Source of the DNA: Nitrospirota bacterium
Lineage (GTDB): Bacteria > Nitrospirota > Thermodesulfovibrionia > UBA6902
Direction: 5' to 3'
Assembly (NCBI GenBank): GCA_016208905.1
Contig: JACQXG010000006.1
Location: 1-36,777, forward strand
Length of the DNA stretch: 36,777 nucleotides
Part shown: piece after piece, positions 24,226-33,334 of the stretch
How positions within the stretch are numbered: position 1 is the stretch's first letter
Layout of the letters: every line of letters starts with the position of its first letter
Notes under the pieces: generated by a model
Database searches by the model: none
Seen by the model: only the letters and a program-made list of their open reading frames with translations
Told to the model about the DNA's origin: nothing
Position numbers and translations under genes: made by a program

Positions 24226-24381
24226 TCATGCTGAGCCATATGTACAGCCCGGTTTAACGCATTCTTCTTAAGATTCGTTCTTAATTATCCGATATTAAAC
24301 GTACGGAAACAGCGTATTGGAATAAGTCGCTGACTATTTAAAGGAAATTTCCAGGATAAGCGTTTAAGGTGGTTATCTGCA
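24226..24381. other. Intergenic spacer before the PhnD-like gene
   Basis: No gene is visible. The spacer separates the two halves of the signalling island and presumably holds the promoter of the second half. I found no promoter good enough to place. Confidence 0.35.
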
Positions 24382-25314
24382 TTGAAGAAAATAATTTTTC
24401 TTAGCGTCGTCCTTCTCCTTTTTTGCGGCATATCAGGCTGCAGCAGGGATGAAGACGTCAAGAGGATAGACCTTTCCCAAAAGATAGACGTAAAAGCAGC
24501 ACAGTCGCAGTCAAGCGGCCCCCCCCTCCGAATCGCCGTCGGTGGCATGATTACGCCCAAAGAAGGCTTTTCTTATTACAAGCAACTTCTTGATTATATC
24601 GGAGAGAAACTTGGCAGAAAAGTAGAATTCGTAGACAGGGAAGATTATGCGGAAATAAACGCCCTGGTCAAAAAAAGAGACGTGGACGTTGCTTTTGTAT
24701 GCGGCGGGCCATATGTTGACGGGCATGCGGATTTCGGAATGGAGCTTTTAGCGGCCCCTGTGGCTTACGGTGGGACGGTATATTATTCGTATATCATCGT
24801 ATCAAAAGACAGCCCTGTCGACAGCCTTGAGGGATTGCGTGGAAAGACTTTCGCCTTTACCGACCCCTTGTCCAATACGGGAAAGCTCGTGCCTACCTAT
24901 ATGCTGGCTAAAATGAATGAGACGCCGGAAACTTTTTTCAAGAGCTTCGATTACACGCATGCTCATGACAAATCTATCAAGGCGGTCGCTACAGGTGTTG
25001 CAGACGGCGCAGCGGTAGACAGCCTTATCTGGGAATATGCAAACCGGACAAATCCCGAGTTTACATCCAGGACAAAGATAATAAAAAAGTCTCCGCCATA
25101 TGGCATCCCGCCCGTTGCGGTCCATCCTGACATGGAGGCGCGATTAAAGGAAAGTTTAAGGCAGATTTACCTGAACGCTCATAACGATGGAAAAGGCAGA
25201 GGGATTTTAAAAGGCATGATGGTGGATAAATTTGTGCCCATAGACGACGGAGCATATGATTCGATAAGGGAAATGAAGCAATGGATTGCCGACATAAGGA
25301 CGGTCAAGCAGTGA
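24382..25314 (+). CDS. PhnD-like periplasmic binding lipoprotein
   Basis: 310 residues with a TTG start, supported by AAGGTGG nine bases upstream. Signal MKKIIFLSVVLLLFCGISGC ends in a lipobox, with Cys20 as the anchor. The body is a type II binding fold of the phosphate/phosphonate group: LRIAVGGMITPKEGFSYYKQ, LLDYIGEKLGRKVEFVDRED, DVAFVCGGPYVDG, GKTFAFTDPLSNTGKLVPTY and VATGVADGAAVDSLIWEY. No ABC transporter genes follow. Its TGA overlaps the GTG start of the next kinase (GTGA), so it is most likely the ligand-binding partner of that kinase. Phosphonate itself need not be the ligand; the family binds several anions. Confidence 0.9.
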   Translation: MKKIIFLSVVLLLFCGISGCSRDEDVKRIDLSQKIDVKAAQSQSSGPPLRIAVGGMITPKEGFSYYKQLLDYIGEKLGRKVEFVDREDYAEINALVKKRDVDVAFVCGGPYVDGHADFGMELLAAPVAYGGTVYYSYIIVSKDSPVDSLEGLRGKTFAFTDPLSNTGKLVPTYMLAKMNETPETFFKSFDYTHAHDKSIKAVATGVADGAAVDSLIWEYANRTNPEFTSRTKIIKKSPPYGIPPVAVHPDMEARLKESLRQIYLNAHNDGKGRGILKGMMVDKFVPIDDGAYDSIREMKQWIADIRTVKQ

Positions 25315-28055
25315 AGTTATTCAGACTGAAATTAGGCCACAAATTTTTAGCGGGGACCCTGGGGATAATACTTTTATTAGGCCTGTCGTTGATTGTTTTT
25401 ATAAGGTCGACATTGACACAAAAACTCATTTTGGAGATCCAGGAAAAAGGGATATACATAGCAAAGCATCTGGCCGACGCCAGCTCTGATCCCCTGCTTA
25501 CGGAGCATATTCTCAACCTCCAGATGACGATCAATGAGCAAACATCGGACAGCGACGTGGAATACATATTCATTCGGGACAATAATGGAAAGGTCCCGGT
25601 GCATACGTTCAGAGATGGCTTTCCGGCGGCGCTGATTGATATGAATATTCCCGAAGCCTCGCAGGAATTCAGCATGCGGTCTTTTGTGTCGGAAGGCATG
25701 ACCATGTATGACATAGCCGTCCCGATAATGAAAGGCGACCTGGGGGCCGTGCATGTAGGAATATCCGAGGCCTTTATCAGGGGAAGCGTTGCCGATATTA
25801 TCAGCCTGATCATAAAAATAGTGGCGGGAGTATTAATTGTTGGGGGCCTGACAGCGATTATTTTAGCCCGGAGGGTGACAAAACCCCTTGCTGAACTCGT
25901 TGAAACGTCAAGACAAATAGGCAGCGGGAATTTTGATACGAAGGTTGCTGTCAGGACAGATGATGAAATCGGACAACTGGGACTGACCTTCAATGCGATG
26001 GCCGGTCATTTAAAGGACACGACTGTTTCAAGGGATCATTTGATTATGGCGGAAGAAAAGGCGCGGGCGGAAAGGGACCGGGCGCAAAACTATCTTGATG
26101 TTGCCGGGGTCATGCTCGTGGCGCTTGACTCAGATGGCATAGTCACTTTGATAAACAAAAAAGGCTGTGAGATATTGGGGTATATGGAGGGTGATGTCGC
26201 AGGCAGGAACTGGTTTGACACCTTTGTCCCGGAAAGGATGAGAAACGAAGTAAGGACTGTTTTTAAGAGGTTAATGTCCGGGGAAGTTGCCGAAGTCGAA
26301 TGCTTTGAAAATTCTGTATTGACCCATAATAATAAAGAAAAATTAATTGCCTGGCATAACACGGTACTAAAAGACGGCAGTGGCAAAATCACTGGTACCC
26401 TGAGCTCCGGAGAAGATATAACGAAACGCAGGGGGACAGAGGCGGAAGTGGTGCGGAACCAGGAAGAACTCGTTAGAAATCATGCGGAGCTGAACAAACT
26501 CTTCAGGGCGGTCGAGATCGCAAATAAAGAACAGCAGAAAATCATGGATTCGCTGGGAGATATTATCATCCTCACTGACGACGAAGGGAAAATAAAGAGG
26601 ATAAACAACGCCATAAGGAAATTCACGGATAAACCTTACCATGAAATCTTCGACCATATATGGGAAGACCTGATATTTGAAAATGAACTTGAAGCCACCA
26701 CTCTCTACGAAGGCAGCACCGAGCTCCTGCACAGGCCGTCCCAAAAATGGTTCGAGCTTCAGGCTTATCCCTTCGAGGACGTAGAACTCGGGTTTTCCGG
26801 GAATGTTATTACAATCCACGAAACCACTGAGATAAAAAAAATCACCAAGGAGCTTGAAAATTACAGCAGGAAGACGGACGAAGACCGGATTAATCTGCAG
26901 AATGCCCTTGATCAGATATCCTCGCTTATGCAGAACGTCGCCAAGCAGACGGACACGAGCATCAGGCTTTCCAGCGACAATCTGAAGAAATGCTATGAAG
27001 TAAAGAATTGCTCCAAAAAAGACTGCGCATGTTACGGGAAAGGACCCATGAGGTGCTGGCAGGTTGCAGGGACGTACTGCGGCGGGCAGATTCAGGGGGC
27101 TTTTGCGCAAAAGTACAATAACTGCGCGGGGTGCGAGGTATTCAAAGAAGCCACGAAAGATCCCATTTATCAGATTGGCGAGCACTTTAACAATATGATG
27201 CACGTCCTTGAGGTGAAAAGCCGGGAGCTTGAGAACGCATATTCGGAGCTCAAGAACACCCAGGCACAGATACTCCAGCGCGAAAAAATGGCCTCCATCG
27301 GCCAGCTTGCAGCGGGGGTGGCGCACGAGATCAACAATCCTACGGGATTCATATTGAGCAACCTCGGGACCCTCGGCAAATACGTCAACAAGCTGACCGA
27401 GTACATCCAGGCCCAGTCTCTGGCCCTGGAGTCCATGAAAGCGGATGAATTAACGGCGGGGTTGAAAGAAACCAGGAAAAAGCTGAAACTCGATTACGTA
27501 ATTGAAGATGTAGGACAGTTGATCAAAGAGTCCATTGAAGGAGGAGAAAGGATAAAAAAGATAGTCCAGAACCTCAAGACCTTTTCAAGGGTCGACCAGG
27601 CGGAGTATAAGGCCGCCGACATCAATGAGTGCATTGAAAGCACATTAAACATAGTCTGGAACGAGCTGAAATATAAAACGACGGTGGAGAAAGAATATGG
27701 CGCTCTGCCTCTTGCCAAATGCTATCCGCAGCAGCTTAACCAGATATTTATGAACCTTCTTGTCAATGCGGCCCAGTCGATAGAGAAGCAGGGAGTCATA
27801 AAGATAAAGACATGGAACGGGGACGGAACAATAAACATCTTGATATCGGACACAGGCAGCGGAATCCCTGAGGACAAGTTAGGCAAGATTTTTGAGCCGT
27901 TTTATACCACTAAACCGGTCGGCCAAGGCACCGGGCTGGGGCTGAGCATAGTCTATGACATAGTAAAGAAGCACAAGGGGGATATCAGGGTGGAAAGCAA
28001 AGTTGGAAGCGGCACGGTTTTTACAATAAAGATACCCGTTGCGGAGGAAGCATAA
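25311..28055 (+). CDS. Membrane histidine kinase: Cache-HAMP-PAS-PAS-two-CW
   Basis: 914 residues from the GTG at 25311, which overlaps the stop of the PhnD-like gene; an ATG ten codons upstream is the alternative. Helix 1 (about 10-30), Cache-like sensor (about 35-165; YIFIRDNNGKVPVHTF, YDIAVPIMKGDLGAVHVGI), helix 2, HAMP, PAS (about 258-375), PAS (about 405-515), a Cys-rich two-CW domain (about 560-620; CYEVKNCSKKDC, RCWQVAGTYCGG, NCAGCEVF), dimerisation domain with His672 in GVAHEINNPTGF, and ATPase domain. The two-CW segment is a known but uncharacterised Cys motif and could bind a metal or sense redox. Its C-terminal half is nearly repeated in the next gene. Confidence 0.92.
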   Translation: MKLFRLKLGHKFLAGTLGIILLLGLSLIVFIRSTLTQKLILEIQEKGIYIAKHLADASSDPLLTEHILNLQMTINEQTSDSDVEYIFIRDNNGKVPVHTFRDGFPAALIDMNIPEASQEFSMRSFVSEGMTMYDIAVPIMKGDLGAVHVGISEAFIRGSVADIISLIIKIVAGVLIVGGLTAIILARRVTKPLAELVETSRQIGSGNFDTKVAVRTDDEIGQLGLTFNAMAGHLKDTTVSRDHLIMAEEKARAERDRAQNYLDVAGVMLVALDSDGIVTLINKKGCEILGYMEGDVAGRNWFDTFVPERMRNEVRTVFKRLMSGEVAEVECFENSVLTHNNKEKLIAWHNTVLKDGSGKITGTLSSGEDITKRRGTEAEVVRNQEELVRNHAELNKLFRAVEIANKEQQKIMDSLGDIIILTDDEGKIKRINNAIRKFTDKPYHEIFDHIWEDLIFENELEATTLYEGSTELLHRPSQKWFELQAYPFEDVELGFSGNVITIHETTEIKKITKELENYSRKTDEDRINLQNALDQISSLMQNVAKQTDTSIRLSSDNLKKCYEVKNCSKKDCACYGKGPMRCWQVAGTYCGGQIQGAFAQKYNNCAGCEVFKEATKDPIYQIGEHFNNMMHVLEVKSRELENAYSELKNTQAQILQREKMASIGQLAAGVAHEINNPTGFILSNLGTLGKYVNKLTEYIQAQSLALESMKADELTAGLKETRKKLKLDYVIEDVGQLIKESIEGGERIKKIVQNLKTFSRVDQAEYKAADINECIESTLNIVWNELKYKTTVEKEYGALPLAKCYPQQLNQIFMNLLVNAAQSIEKQGVIKIKTWNGDGTINILISDTGSGIPEDKLGKIFEPFYTTKPVGQGTGLGLSIVYDIVKKHKGDIRVESKVGSGTVFTIKIPVAEEA

Positions 28056-28056
28056 A

Positions 28057-30168
28057 TTGGATAACCGGCTTTACATAAATGCCCCTGGCAACTCAGAGAA
28101 GACAAGGGAACAGCTTATAGATGAAATAGAGGAATTACAGCGCCGGATTGAGGAGCACAAATGGATGGAAGACTCACTGAGGTCATCAGAAGAATACTTC
28201 CGTTCGTTTATCGAAAGCTCTCAGGACTGCATGTGTAATATTTCAATTGACGGTCTCTATATGAGCATGAACCCGGCAGGCTGTGTTCTTAATGACATTG
28301 ACTGCCAGGAAGATATTATCGGGACAGACTTAACGGCAAATATTTCAGAAAACAGGGAGGCAGTGGAGAAAGCCCTCGCGCAGGCTACAAAAGGGGAGAA
28401 GGTCTCCGTTCAGTTTCAAACTGTCAGTAAAAAGGGAAGAGAAGTGTGGTGGGACTCGAAATTCACTCCTGTGGCGGACATTGACGGCAGTATCAAGAGC
28501 ATCCTGCTGGTTTCAAGAGATATAAGCGAATATAAGAAAATGGAGGAGTCTCTGGTCAATGCGCAGGAAATGCTCATTAAAGAACACGATGAATTAAGCC
28601 TGTTGTTCAGGCAGGTGGAAGCAGGCAAGAAGGAATGGGAAAATACGATGGATTGTGTCGGTGATATTTTAATACTGACCGACATGGATGGCAGGATTAA
28701 AAGATACAATAAGGCCCTTTCACTGTTAACTAATAATAAATCTGTAGGAGAACTCATCGGTCAAGACTGGGAATCTGTAATGAGTGACTGCGAGCTGGAA
28801 ACCGTGACTTTTTATGCGGGAAGCATAGAGCTTTATCACAAACCTACACAGAGATGGTTCACCCTTAGTTCATATCCGTTTAAGGACAGCAGCACGGAAT
28901 TTTCAGGCGTAGTCATATCGCTGCACGAAACGACGGAAGTTAAGCACATTACCGAAGAACTGGAACAATCCAACAAAAAAATAGAAAAAAACAGGGAAAA
29001 GCTCCAAACTGCCCTTAATGAGATATCCGACCTCATTCAGAATGTCACCACCCGCACTGATACAAGCATCCGGCTTGACAATCCTCACCTGAAACCATGC
29101 TATAAAATAAAAAACTGCGGCAAAAAAGACTGCCCATGTTATGGGAAAGAGGCCACGAGATGCTGGCAGGTTGCGGGAACTTACTGCGGAGGACAAGTTC
29201 AGGGCGCATTCGCGCAAAAATATGGAAACTGCTCGGCATGCGAAGTGTACAAAGAAGCTACGTCAGATCCTATATATCAGATAGGCGAACAGTTTAACAA
29301 TATGATGCATGTGCTTGAAGTCAGGAGCAGCGAACTTGAGAATGCGTACTCGGAGCTGAAGGCCACCCAGGCGCAGATACTGCAAAGGGAAAAGATGGCC
29401 TCCATAGGACAGCTTGCCGCCGGAGTGGCCCATGAAATCAATAACCCCATGGGCTTTATCACAAGCAACCTCGGCACCCTCGACAAATATATACACAAAT
29501 TTACCGACTATATTGATGCCCAGACCGAGGCCCTGGCCTCTTTTGAATCAGAGGAAGTTAAGGCAAAGCTTAAAGATATCCGCAAAAAATTGAAGCTGGA
29601 TTACGTCCTTGAAGACATAGGAAAATTGATAGAGGAGTCACAGGAAGGCGCTGACCGTGTAAAAAAGATCGTCCAGAACCTCAAGACCTTCTCCAGGGTC
29701 GACCAGGCGGAGAACAAGCCGGCTGATATCAATGAATGCATTGAAAGCACATTAAACATAGTATGGAATGAGCTGAAATACAAGACCACGGTGGAGAAAG
29801 AGTATGGAAAACTTCCCCTGCTCAAATGCTATCCGCAGCAGCTCAACCAGGTATTTATGAACCTCCTGGTCAATGCAGCGCAGGCGATAGAGAAGCAAGG
29901 GGTTATAAGAATAAAGACATGGAACGGGGACGGATCGATAAATATATCCATATCAGACACGGGAAGCGGGATCCCGGAAGACAAACTCAGCAAGATATTC
30001 GATCCCTTCTTTACAACAAAGCCTGTCGGCCAGGGGACCGGTCTCGGACTGAGCATAACTTATGACATAATCAAAAAACATCAAGGGGAGATCAGCGTTG
30101 AAAGCGAAGTCGGAAAGGGGACAGTTTTCAATTTAAGAATTCCAGTCACGGAGGACAAGCAGGAATGA
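28057..30168 (+). CDS. Cytoplasmic histidine kinase: PAS-PAS-two-CW
   Basis: 703 residues from the TTG at 28057, chosen because GGAGGAAG stands seven bases before it; a TTG at 28039 lies inside the upstream gene. A coiled-coil start is followed by PAS (about 42-165), PAS (about 190-300), the two-CW Cys-rich segment (about 347-410; CYKIKNCGKKDCPCYG, RCWQVAGTYCGG, NCSACEVY), His459 in GVAHEINNPMGF, and an ATPase domain ending GTVFNLRIPV. No transmembrane helix is seen. The half from the second PAS onward is very close to the upstream kinase, so the two arose by tandem duplication in which one copy lost, or never had, the membrane sensor. It overlaps the next gene by four bases (ATGA). Confidence 0.92.
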   Translation: MDNRLYINAPGNSEKTREQLIDEIEELQRRIEEHKWMEDSLRSSEEYFRSFIESSQDCMCNISIDGLYMSMNPAGCVLNDIDCQEDIIGTDLTANISENREAVEKALAQATKGEKVSVQFQTVSKKGREVWWDSKFTPVADIDGSIKSILLVSRDISEYKKMEESLVNAQEMLIKEHDELSLLFRQVEAGKKEWENTMDCVGDILILTDMDGRIKRYNKALSLLTNNKSVGELIGQDWESVMSDCELETVTFYAGSIELYHKPTQRWFTLSSYPFKDSSTEFSGVVISLHETTEVKHITEELEQSNKKIEKNREKLQTALNEISDLIQNVTTRTDTSIRLDNPHLKPCYKIKNCGKKDCPCYGKEATRCWQVAGTYCGGQVQGAFAQKYGNCSACEVYKEATSDPIYQIGEQFNNMMHVLEVRSSELENAYSELKATQAQILQREKMASIGQLAAGVAHEINNPMGFITSNLGTLDKYIHKFTDYIDAQTEALASFESEEVKAKLKDIRKKLKLDYVLEDIGKLIEESQEGADRVKKIVQNLKTFSRVDQAENKPADINECIESTLNIVWNELKYKTTVEKEYGKLPLLKCYPQQLNQVFMNLLVNAAQAIEKQGVIRIKTWNGDGSINISISDTGSGIPEDKLSKIFDPFFTTKPVGQGTGLGLSITYDIIKKHQGEISVESEVGKGTVFNLRIPVTEDKQE

Positions 30169-30989
30169 ACGAGGCAGTAAAAATATTGTGCGTAGATGAT
30201 GAAAAAAGTGTTCTCAAAGCGTTAGAGAGGCTTTTTCTCGATACTGACTATGAAATTATCACGGCAGAATCAGGTGATGAGGGGCTTGATATCCTCAAAA
30301 ACACAGCGCAGATTCAACTGGTAGTATCAGACTTCAGAATGCCCAGGATGAACGGCGTTGACTTTCTCAAGGAAGTCTATAATATCCGGCCGGACACAGT
30401 GAGGATCGTGCTGTCGGGATATGCCGATACAGCAGCGATAGTCGAGGCCATTAATGAAGGGAAAATATATAAATTCATACCCAAACCATGGAATGATGAT
30501 GAGCTGAAAATCACAATATCCCATGCCCTTGAACATTTCTTTACAAAACAGAGGAATATAGAGCTTGCATTGCAACTGGAAAGGGCGAATACTGAACTTA
30601 TGGAAATAAATTCCAGTCTTGAGAGACTTGTAGAGGAAAGAACATCCGAACTGATGATGCAGAACAGGATACTGACCGCCTCTCAAAACATCCTCGACGC
30701 TCTGCCTGTCGGCGTGGTAGGCATTGACCCCGAGGGATTAATAGTGCAGTGCAACAAGAAGGGCCTGGAGATTTTCAGACTGGATGAAGGCAATATCCTG
30801 GGCATGGATAGAAGAGATTCCCTCCCCGAAGATATAAATAATTTAATTGAAGTTATTATCAGGGAAAAAACACTTACTGCGCATATCGCAGATAACGGCT
30901 CTCATATTTCGGCCAAAGGCGTATACATGCAGCACTCAACCGGGCAGGAAGGGATCATTCTCGTTCTTGACGATGGGGGCAAGATATGA
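30165..30989 (+). CDS. Response regulator with receiver and PAS-like domain
   Basis: 274 residues. Receiver domain (about 1-125): CVDDEKS, phospho-acceptor Asp56 in VVSDFRMPRMNGVDFLKEV, SGYADTAAIVEAINEGKIYK, FIPKPWNDDE. Then a coiled coil (LERANTELMEINSSLERLVE) and a PAS-like domain (about 178-272; NILDALPVGVVGIDPEGLIV). No DNA-binding or enzymatic output is seen. Start overlaps the kinase stop and the stop overlaps the next start, both as ATGA. The receiver with the GYADTAAIVEAINEGKIYKF signature is of the type usually joined to HD-GYP domains, so this may be an adaptor between the kinases and the next protein. Confidence 0.88.
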   Translation: MNEAVKILCVDDEKSVLKALERLFLDTDYEIITAESGDEGLDILKNTAQIQLVVSDFRMPRMNGVDFLKEVYNIRPDTVRIVLSGYADTAAIVEAINEGKIYKFIPKPWNDDELKITISHALEHFFTKQRNIELALQLERANTELMEINSSLERLVEERTSELMMQNRILTASQNILDALPVGVVGIDPEGLIVQCNKKGLEIFRLDEGNILGMDRRDSLPEDINNLIEVIIREKTLTAHIADNGSHISAKGVYMQHSTGQEGIILVLDDGGKI

Positions 30990-32323
30990 TGGATACGGCA
31001 AATGAAATAAAATCCGAGGCCCCGATGGAGATCCTTTTTGTCGATGATGAAAAGAATGTGCTCTACTCATTAAGACGCCTGTTCATGGATGAAGATTATG
31101 AAATTCTCGTTGCAAATTCAGGGGAAGAGGCACTCGAAATTCTTAAGGCAAATCCCAACATAGGACTCATCGTCTCGGACCAGAGAATGCCGGGATTAAC
31201 AGGCGTTGACTTCCTCGAAAAGGCAAAAGAGATAGTCCCTGATGCGCTGAGGATACTGCTGACCGGGTATGCCGACATTAATGCCGTGGCAGATGCAATA
31301 AACAGGGGCGGGGCCTACAGGTATGTAACAAAGCCCTGGAAGGACGAGGAACTTGTACAGGTCATAGGGGAAGCGGCACAGCATTATTCACTGAGAAAAG
31401 AAAACAAGCGGCTTAATGAAATTGTAAAAAAGCAGAACCTGGAACTCAAGAAATGGAATTCCCAACTTGAATTCTTTGTGCAGGAACAGACCCTTGAAAT
31501 ACAGAAGAAGAACAAGGAGCTGGAGGGCCTTAACGAAAATCTGAAGAAAAATTTCAAGAACTCCATCCGCGCCTTCTCAAGCCTCCTGGAACTCCGGGAC
31601 AGGAAAACCGGATCTCATTCAAAAAACGTTGCGGAGCTTTCAGTAAAGATAGCCAGGAACATGAACTTGTCCGTCAAAGACACAGAGACAATCGCAGTTG
31701 CCGCGCTCCTGCATGATATCGGGAAAATAGGCATACCCGATACACTGCTTCTCAGGGATTTTGATGATATGGACAAGGAAGCAAAGAAGGAATACATGCA
31801 GCATCCGGTGAGGGGACAAGCCGCGGTTGATTCTGTTGAAGACCTGAGACCTGCCGGAATTTTAATCAGGCATCACCATGAATGGTTCAACGGACACGGT
31901 TATCCGGACGGGCTTTCAGGAGGTAAAATCCCGGCAGGCGCAAGGATCATTGCAGTCGCTGATTTTATAGATAAGACTATCAGGGAACTGGACGGGGACG
32001 GCGCTTTTGAAATAGTGCTGGACAAAGTCAGAAACTGGCTGGGCACACGGTTTGATTCCCAATTGTATCCATATATTGAAAAAGAGATCAAAGGCGTCTA
32101 TTCAAAAATACTGCCTCAGAGCAAGCACAGAATGCTTGAGGTAGAGCTTAATGTAAACGATATCAAGGAAGGGATGATACTTTCACGGGACGTAAAAAGC
32201 GGAACAGGGCTTATCCTCCTTTCCAGGGGGACCATACTGAACATGAAAAGCATCCAGGCGCTCAGGCGTTATTATCAGCTTGATCCGTCAAGGACAGGCA
32301 TATTCGTGTCGGTGGAGCGGTGA
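30986..32323 (+). CDS. Response regulator with HD-GYP domain (c-di-GMP phosphodiesterase)
   Basis: 445 residues. Receiver (about 13-135; phospho-acceptor Asp65 in IVSDQRMPGLTGVDFLEKAK), a long coiled coil (about 145-190), then an HD-GYP domain: HSKNVAEL, LLHDIGKIGIPD (His243, Asp244), HHHEWFNGHGYPDGLSGGKI and IIAVADFID. The metal-binding and GYP residues are present, so degradation of c-di-GMP is likely. A C-terminal extension (about 370-445) has a DIKEGMILSRDV motif often seen after such domains. It overlaps the upstream gene by four bases. Together with the EAL proteins it gives the island two distinct kinds of c-di-GMP hydrolase. Confidence 0.93.
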   Translation: MMDTANEIKSEAPMEILFVDDEKNVLYSLRRLFMDEDYEILVANSGEEALEILKANPNIGLIVSDQRMPGLTGVDFLEKAKEIVPDALRILLTGYADINAVADAINRGGAYRYVTKPWKDEELVQVIGEAAQHYSLRKENKRLNEIVKKQNLELKKWNSQLEFFVQEQTLEIQKKNKELEGLNENLKKNFKNSIRAFSSLLELRDRKTGSHSKNVAELSVKIARNMNLSVKDTETIAVAALLHDIGKIGIPDTLLLRDFDDMDKEAKKEYMQHPVRGQAAVDSVEDLRPAGILIRHHHEWFNGHGYPDGLSGGKIPAGARIIAVADFIDKTIRELDGDGAFEIVLDKVRNWLGTRFDSQLYPYIEKEIKGVYSKILPQSKHRMLEVELNVNDIKEGMILSRDVKSGTGLILLSRGTILNMKSIQALRRYYQLDPSRTGIFVSVER

Positions 32324-32338
32324 AAAGAAAAAGTTGTC

Positions 32339-32378
32339 AGTTGTTGGTTGTTAGTTTTTAGACTAATAACCAACAACT
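32339..32378. repeat. Inverted repeat between the HD-GYP gene and the last receiver gene
   Basis: AGTTGTTGGTTGTTAG (32339-32354) and CTAATAACCAACAACT (32363-32378) pair with one wobble, around an eight-base loop. A ribosome site (AAGGAG) follows directly. It could separate the expression of the last gene from the operon, but there is no T-run after it on the plus strand. Confidence 0.5.
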
Positions 32379-32392
32379 AAAAGGAGAGTAAA

Positions 32393-32974
32393 ATGAATAG
32401 TGCAATATTATTGGTTGATGATGAGACCAATGTAGTTTCATCACTTGAAAGGGCCCTTATCGATGAACCTTATAAAATCCATACTGCAGGCAGCGGTGTT
32501 GAGGGGCTCAGTATTCTTAAGGGAAACAGGATAAAGCTTGTAATCTCGGATGAAAAAATGCCGGGCATGACGGGAAGTGAATTTTTATCGGTCGTTAAAA
32601 AGCTGTTCCCTGACACTATCAGGATCATGCTTACCGGTCATGCAAGTTTGCAGGCGGCAATGAATGCAGTTAATAACGGGGAGATATACAGGTTCTTTGC
32701 CAAGCCGTGGAACGAGATAGAATTGAAATTAGCCATCCGCTCGGCCATTGAAAAATTTGACCTTGAGGAAGAAAACAAAAGGCTTCTTAAGACTGTAAAG
32801 CGCCAGGCATGTGAACTTCAGCAGCTTGAGAAATCGTATCCCGGCATTACCAGCATGCAGAAGGACACTGAAGGCAATCTGATCGTTCCTGAAATATCGA
32901 CTTCGGATGAAGATCTGTCCGAAATTGTGTCGCTGATTGAAACACAGCTTAAAGCAAAAGGTGATTTTGAGTAG
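32393..32974 (+). CDS. Response regulator, receiver with C-terminal helical tail
   Basis: 193 residues. Receiver domain with LLVDDETN, phospho-acceptor Asp53 in LVISDEKMPGMTGSEFL, TGHASLQAAMNAVNNGEIYR, FFAKPWNEIE. The remaining 65 residues are a coiled coil (EEENKRLLKTVKRQACELQQ) and an acidic tail with no known domain. AAGGAG precedes the ATG. It closes the signalling island and resembles the receivers of the two preceding regulators. With no output domain it may act on the HD-GYP protein or as a phosphate sink. Confidence 0.9.
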   Translation: MNSAILLVDDETNVVSSLERALIDEPYKIHTAGSGVEGLSILKGNRIKLVISDEKMPGMTGSEFLSVVKKLFPDTIRIMLTGHASLQAAMNAVNNGEIYRFFAKPWNEIELKLAIRSAIEKFDLEEENKRLLKTVKRQACELQQLEKSYPGITSMQKDTEGNLIVPEISTSDEDLSEIVSLIETQLKAKGDFE

Positions 32975-33055
32975 AAATAACCTCGATGTAATTGAATCGT
33001 GTTACTCTCCTTTTGGTTATTACCAGGACAACTTCTTTTAAAGTAAATGGCCGGT

Positions 33056-33084
33056 TTGATTTTTTTCCGGGGTATCAGTAGAAT
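33056..33084 (+). promoter_or_regulatory. Probable rpmH promoter
   Basis: TTGATT (33056-33061), 17-base spacer, TAGAAT (33079-33084), 65 bases before the rpmH start codon. A new transcription unit is expected here because the upstream gene belongs to the signalling island. Confidence 0.45.
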
Positions 33085-33148
33085 AATAGCTTGAAATTCG
33101 GGATTAAATTTATTCCCTGATAGTCATTAATTAAACAAGGAGAGCATC

Positions 33149-33286
33149 ATGACATATACAACATATCGTCCTCACAACAAAAAGCGCAAAAGGACCCACG
33201 GTTTTTTAATAAGGATGAGCAGCCCGGGCGGCGCCAAAGTTATCAAAAGCAGACGCGCCAAGGGCAGGAAAAAATTGTCTGTTTAA
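33149..33286 (+). CDS. rpmH: 50S ribosomal protein L34
   Basis: 45 residues, too short for many gene finders. [20 protein letters not shown] is followed by [20 protein letters not shown] and KKLSV, the standard L34 pattern (RTHGF.RM.T..G..VI..RR.KGR..L). The protein is a basic component of the large ribosomal subunit. AAGGAG lies just before the ATG. In most bacteria rnpA follows directly; here it does not, and the next gene is yidD after 233 bases. Identification is secure. Confidence 0.96.
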   Translation: MTYTTYRPHNKKRKRTHGFLIRMSSPGGAKVIKSRRAKGRKKLSV

Positions 33287-33334
33287 TACCGGGGCGAATC
33301 TCCACCTTTCACGAACAACAATTAATCCAGATAA

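Noticed and set aside
32970-33018. Weak stem (GAGTA...TACTC) then TCCTTTT after the signalling island as a terminator
   Set aside because: Stem is five base pairs with a large internal loop; a terminator is expected here but cannot be placed with confidence.
32975-33148. Replication origin next to rpmH
   Set aside because: No dnaA gene and no DnaA boxes (TTATCCACA type) are visible; rpmH alone does not mark oriC.
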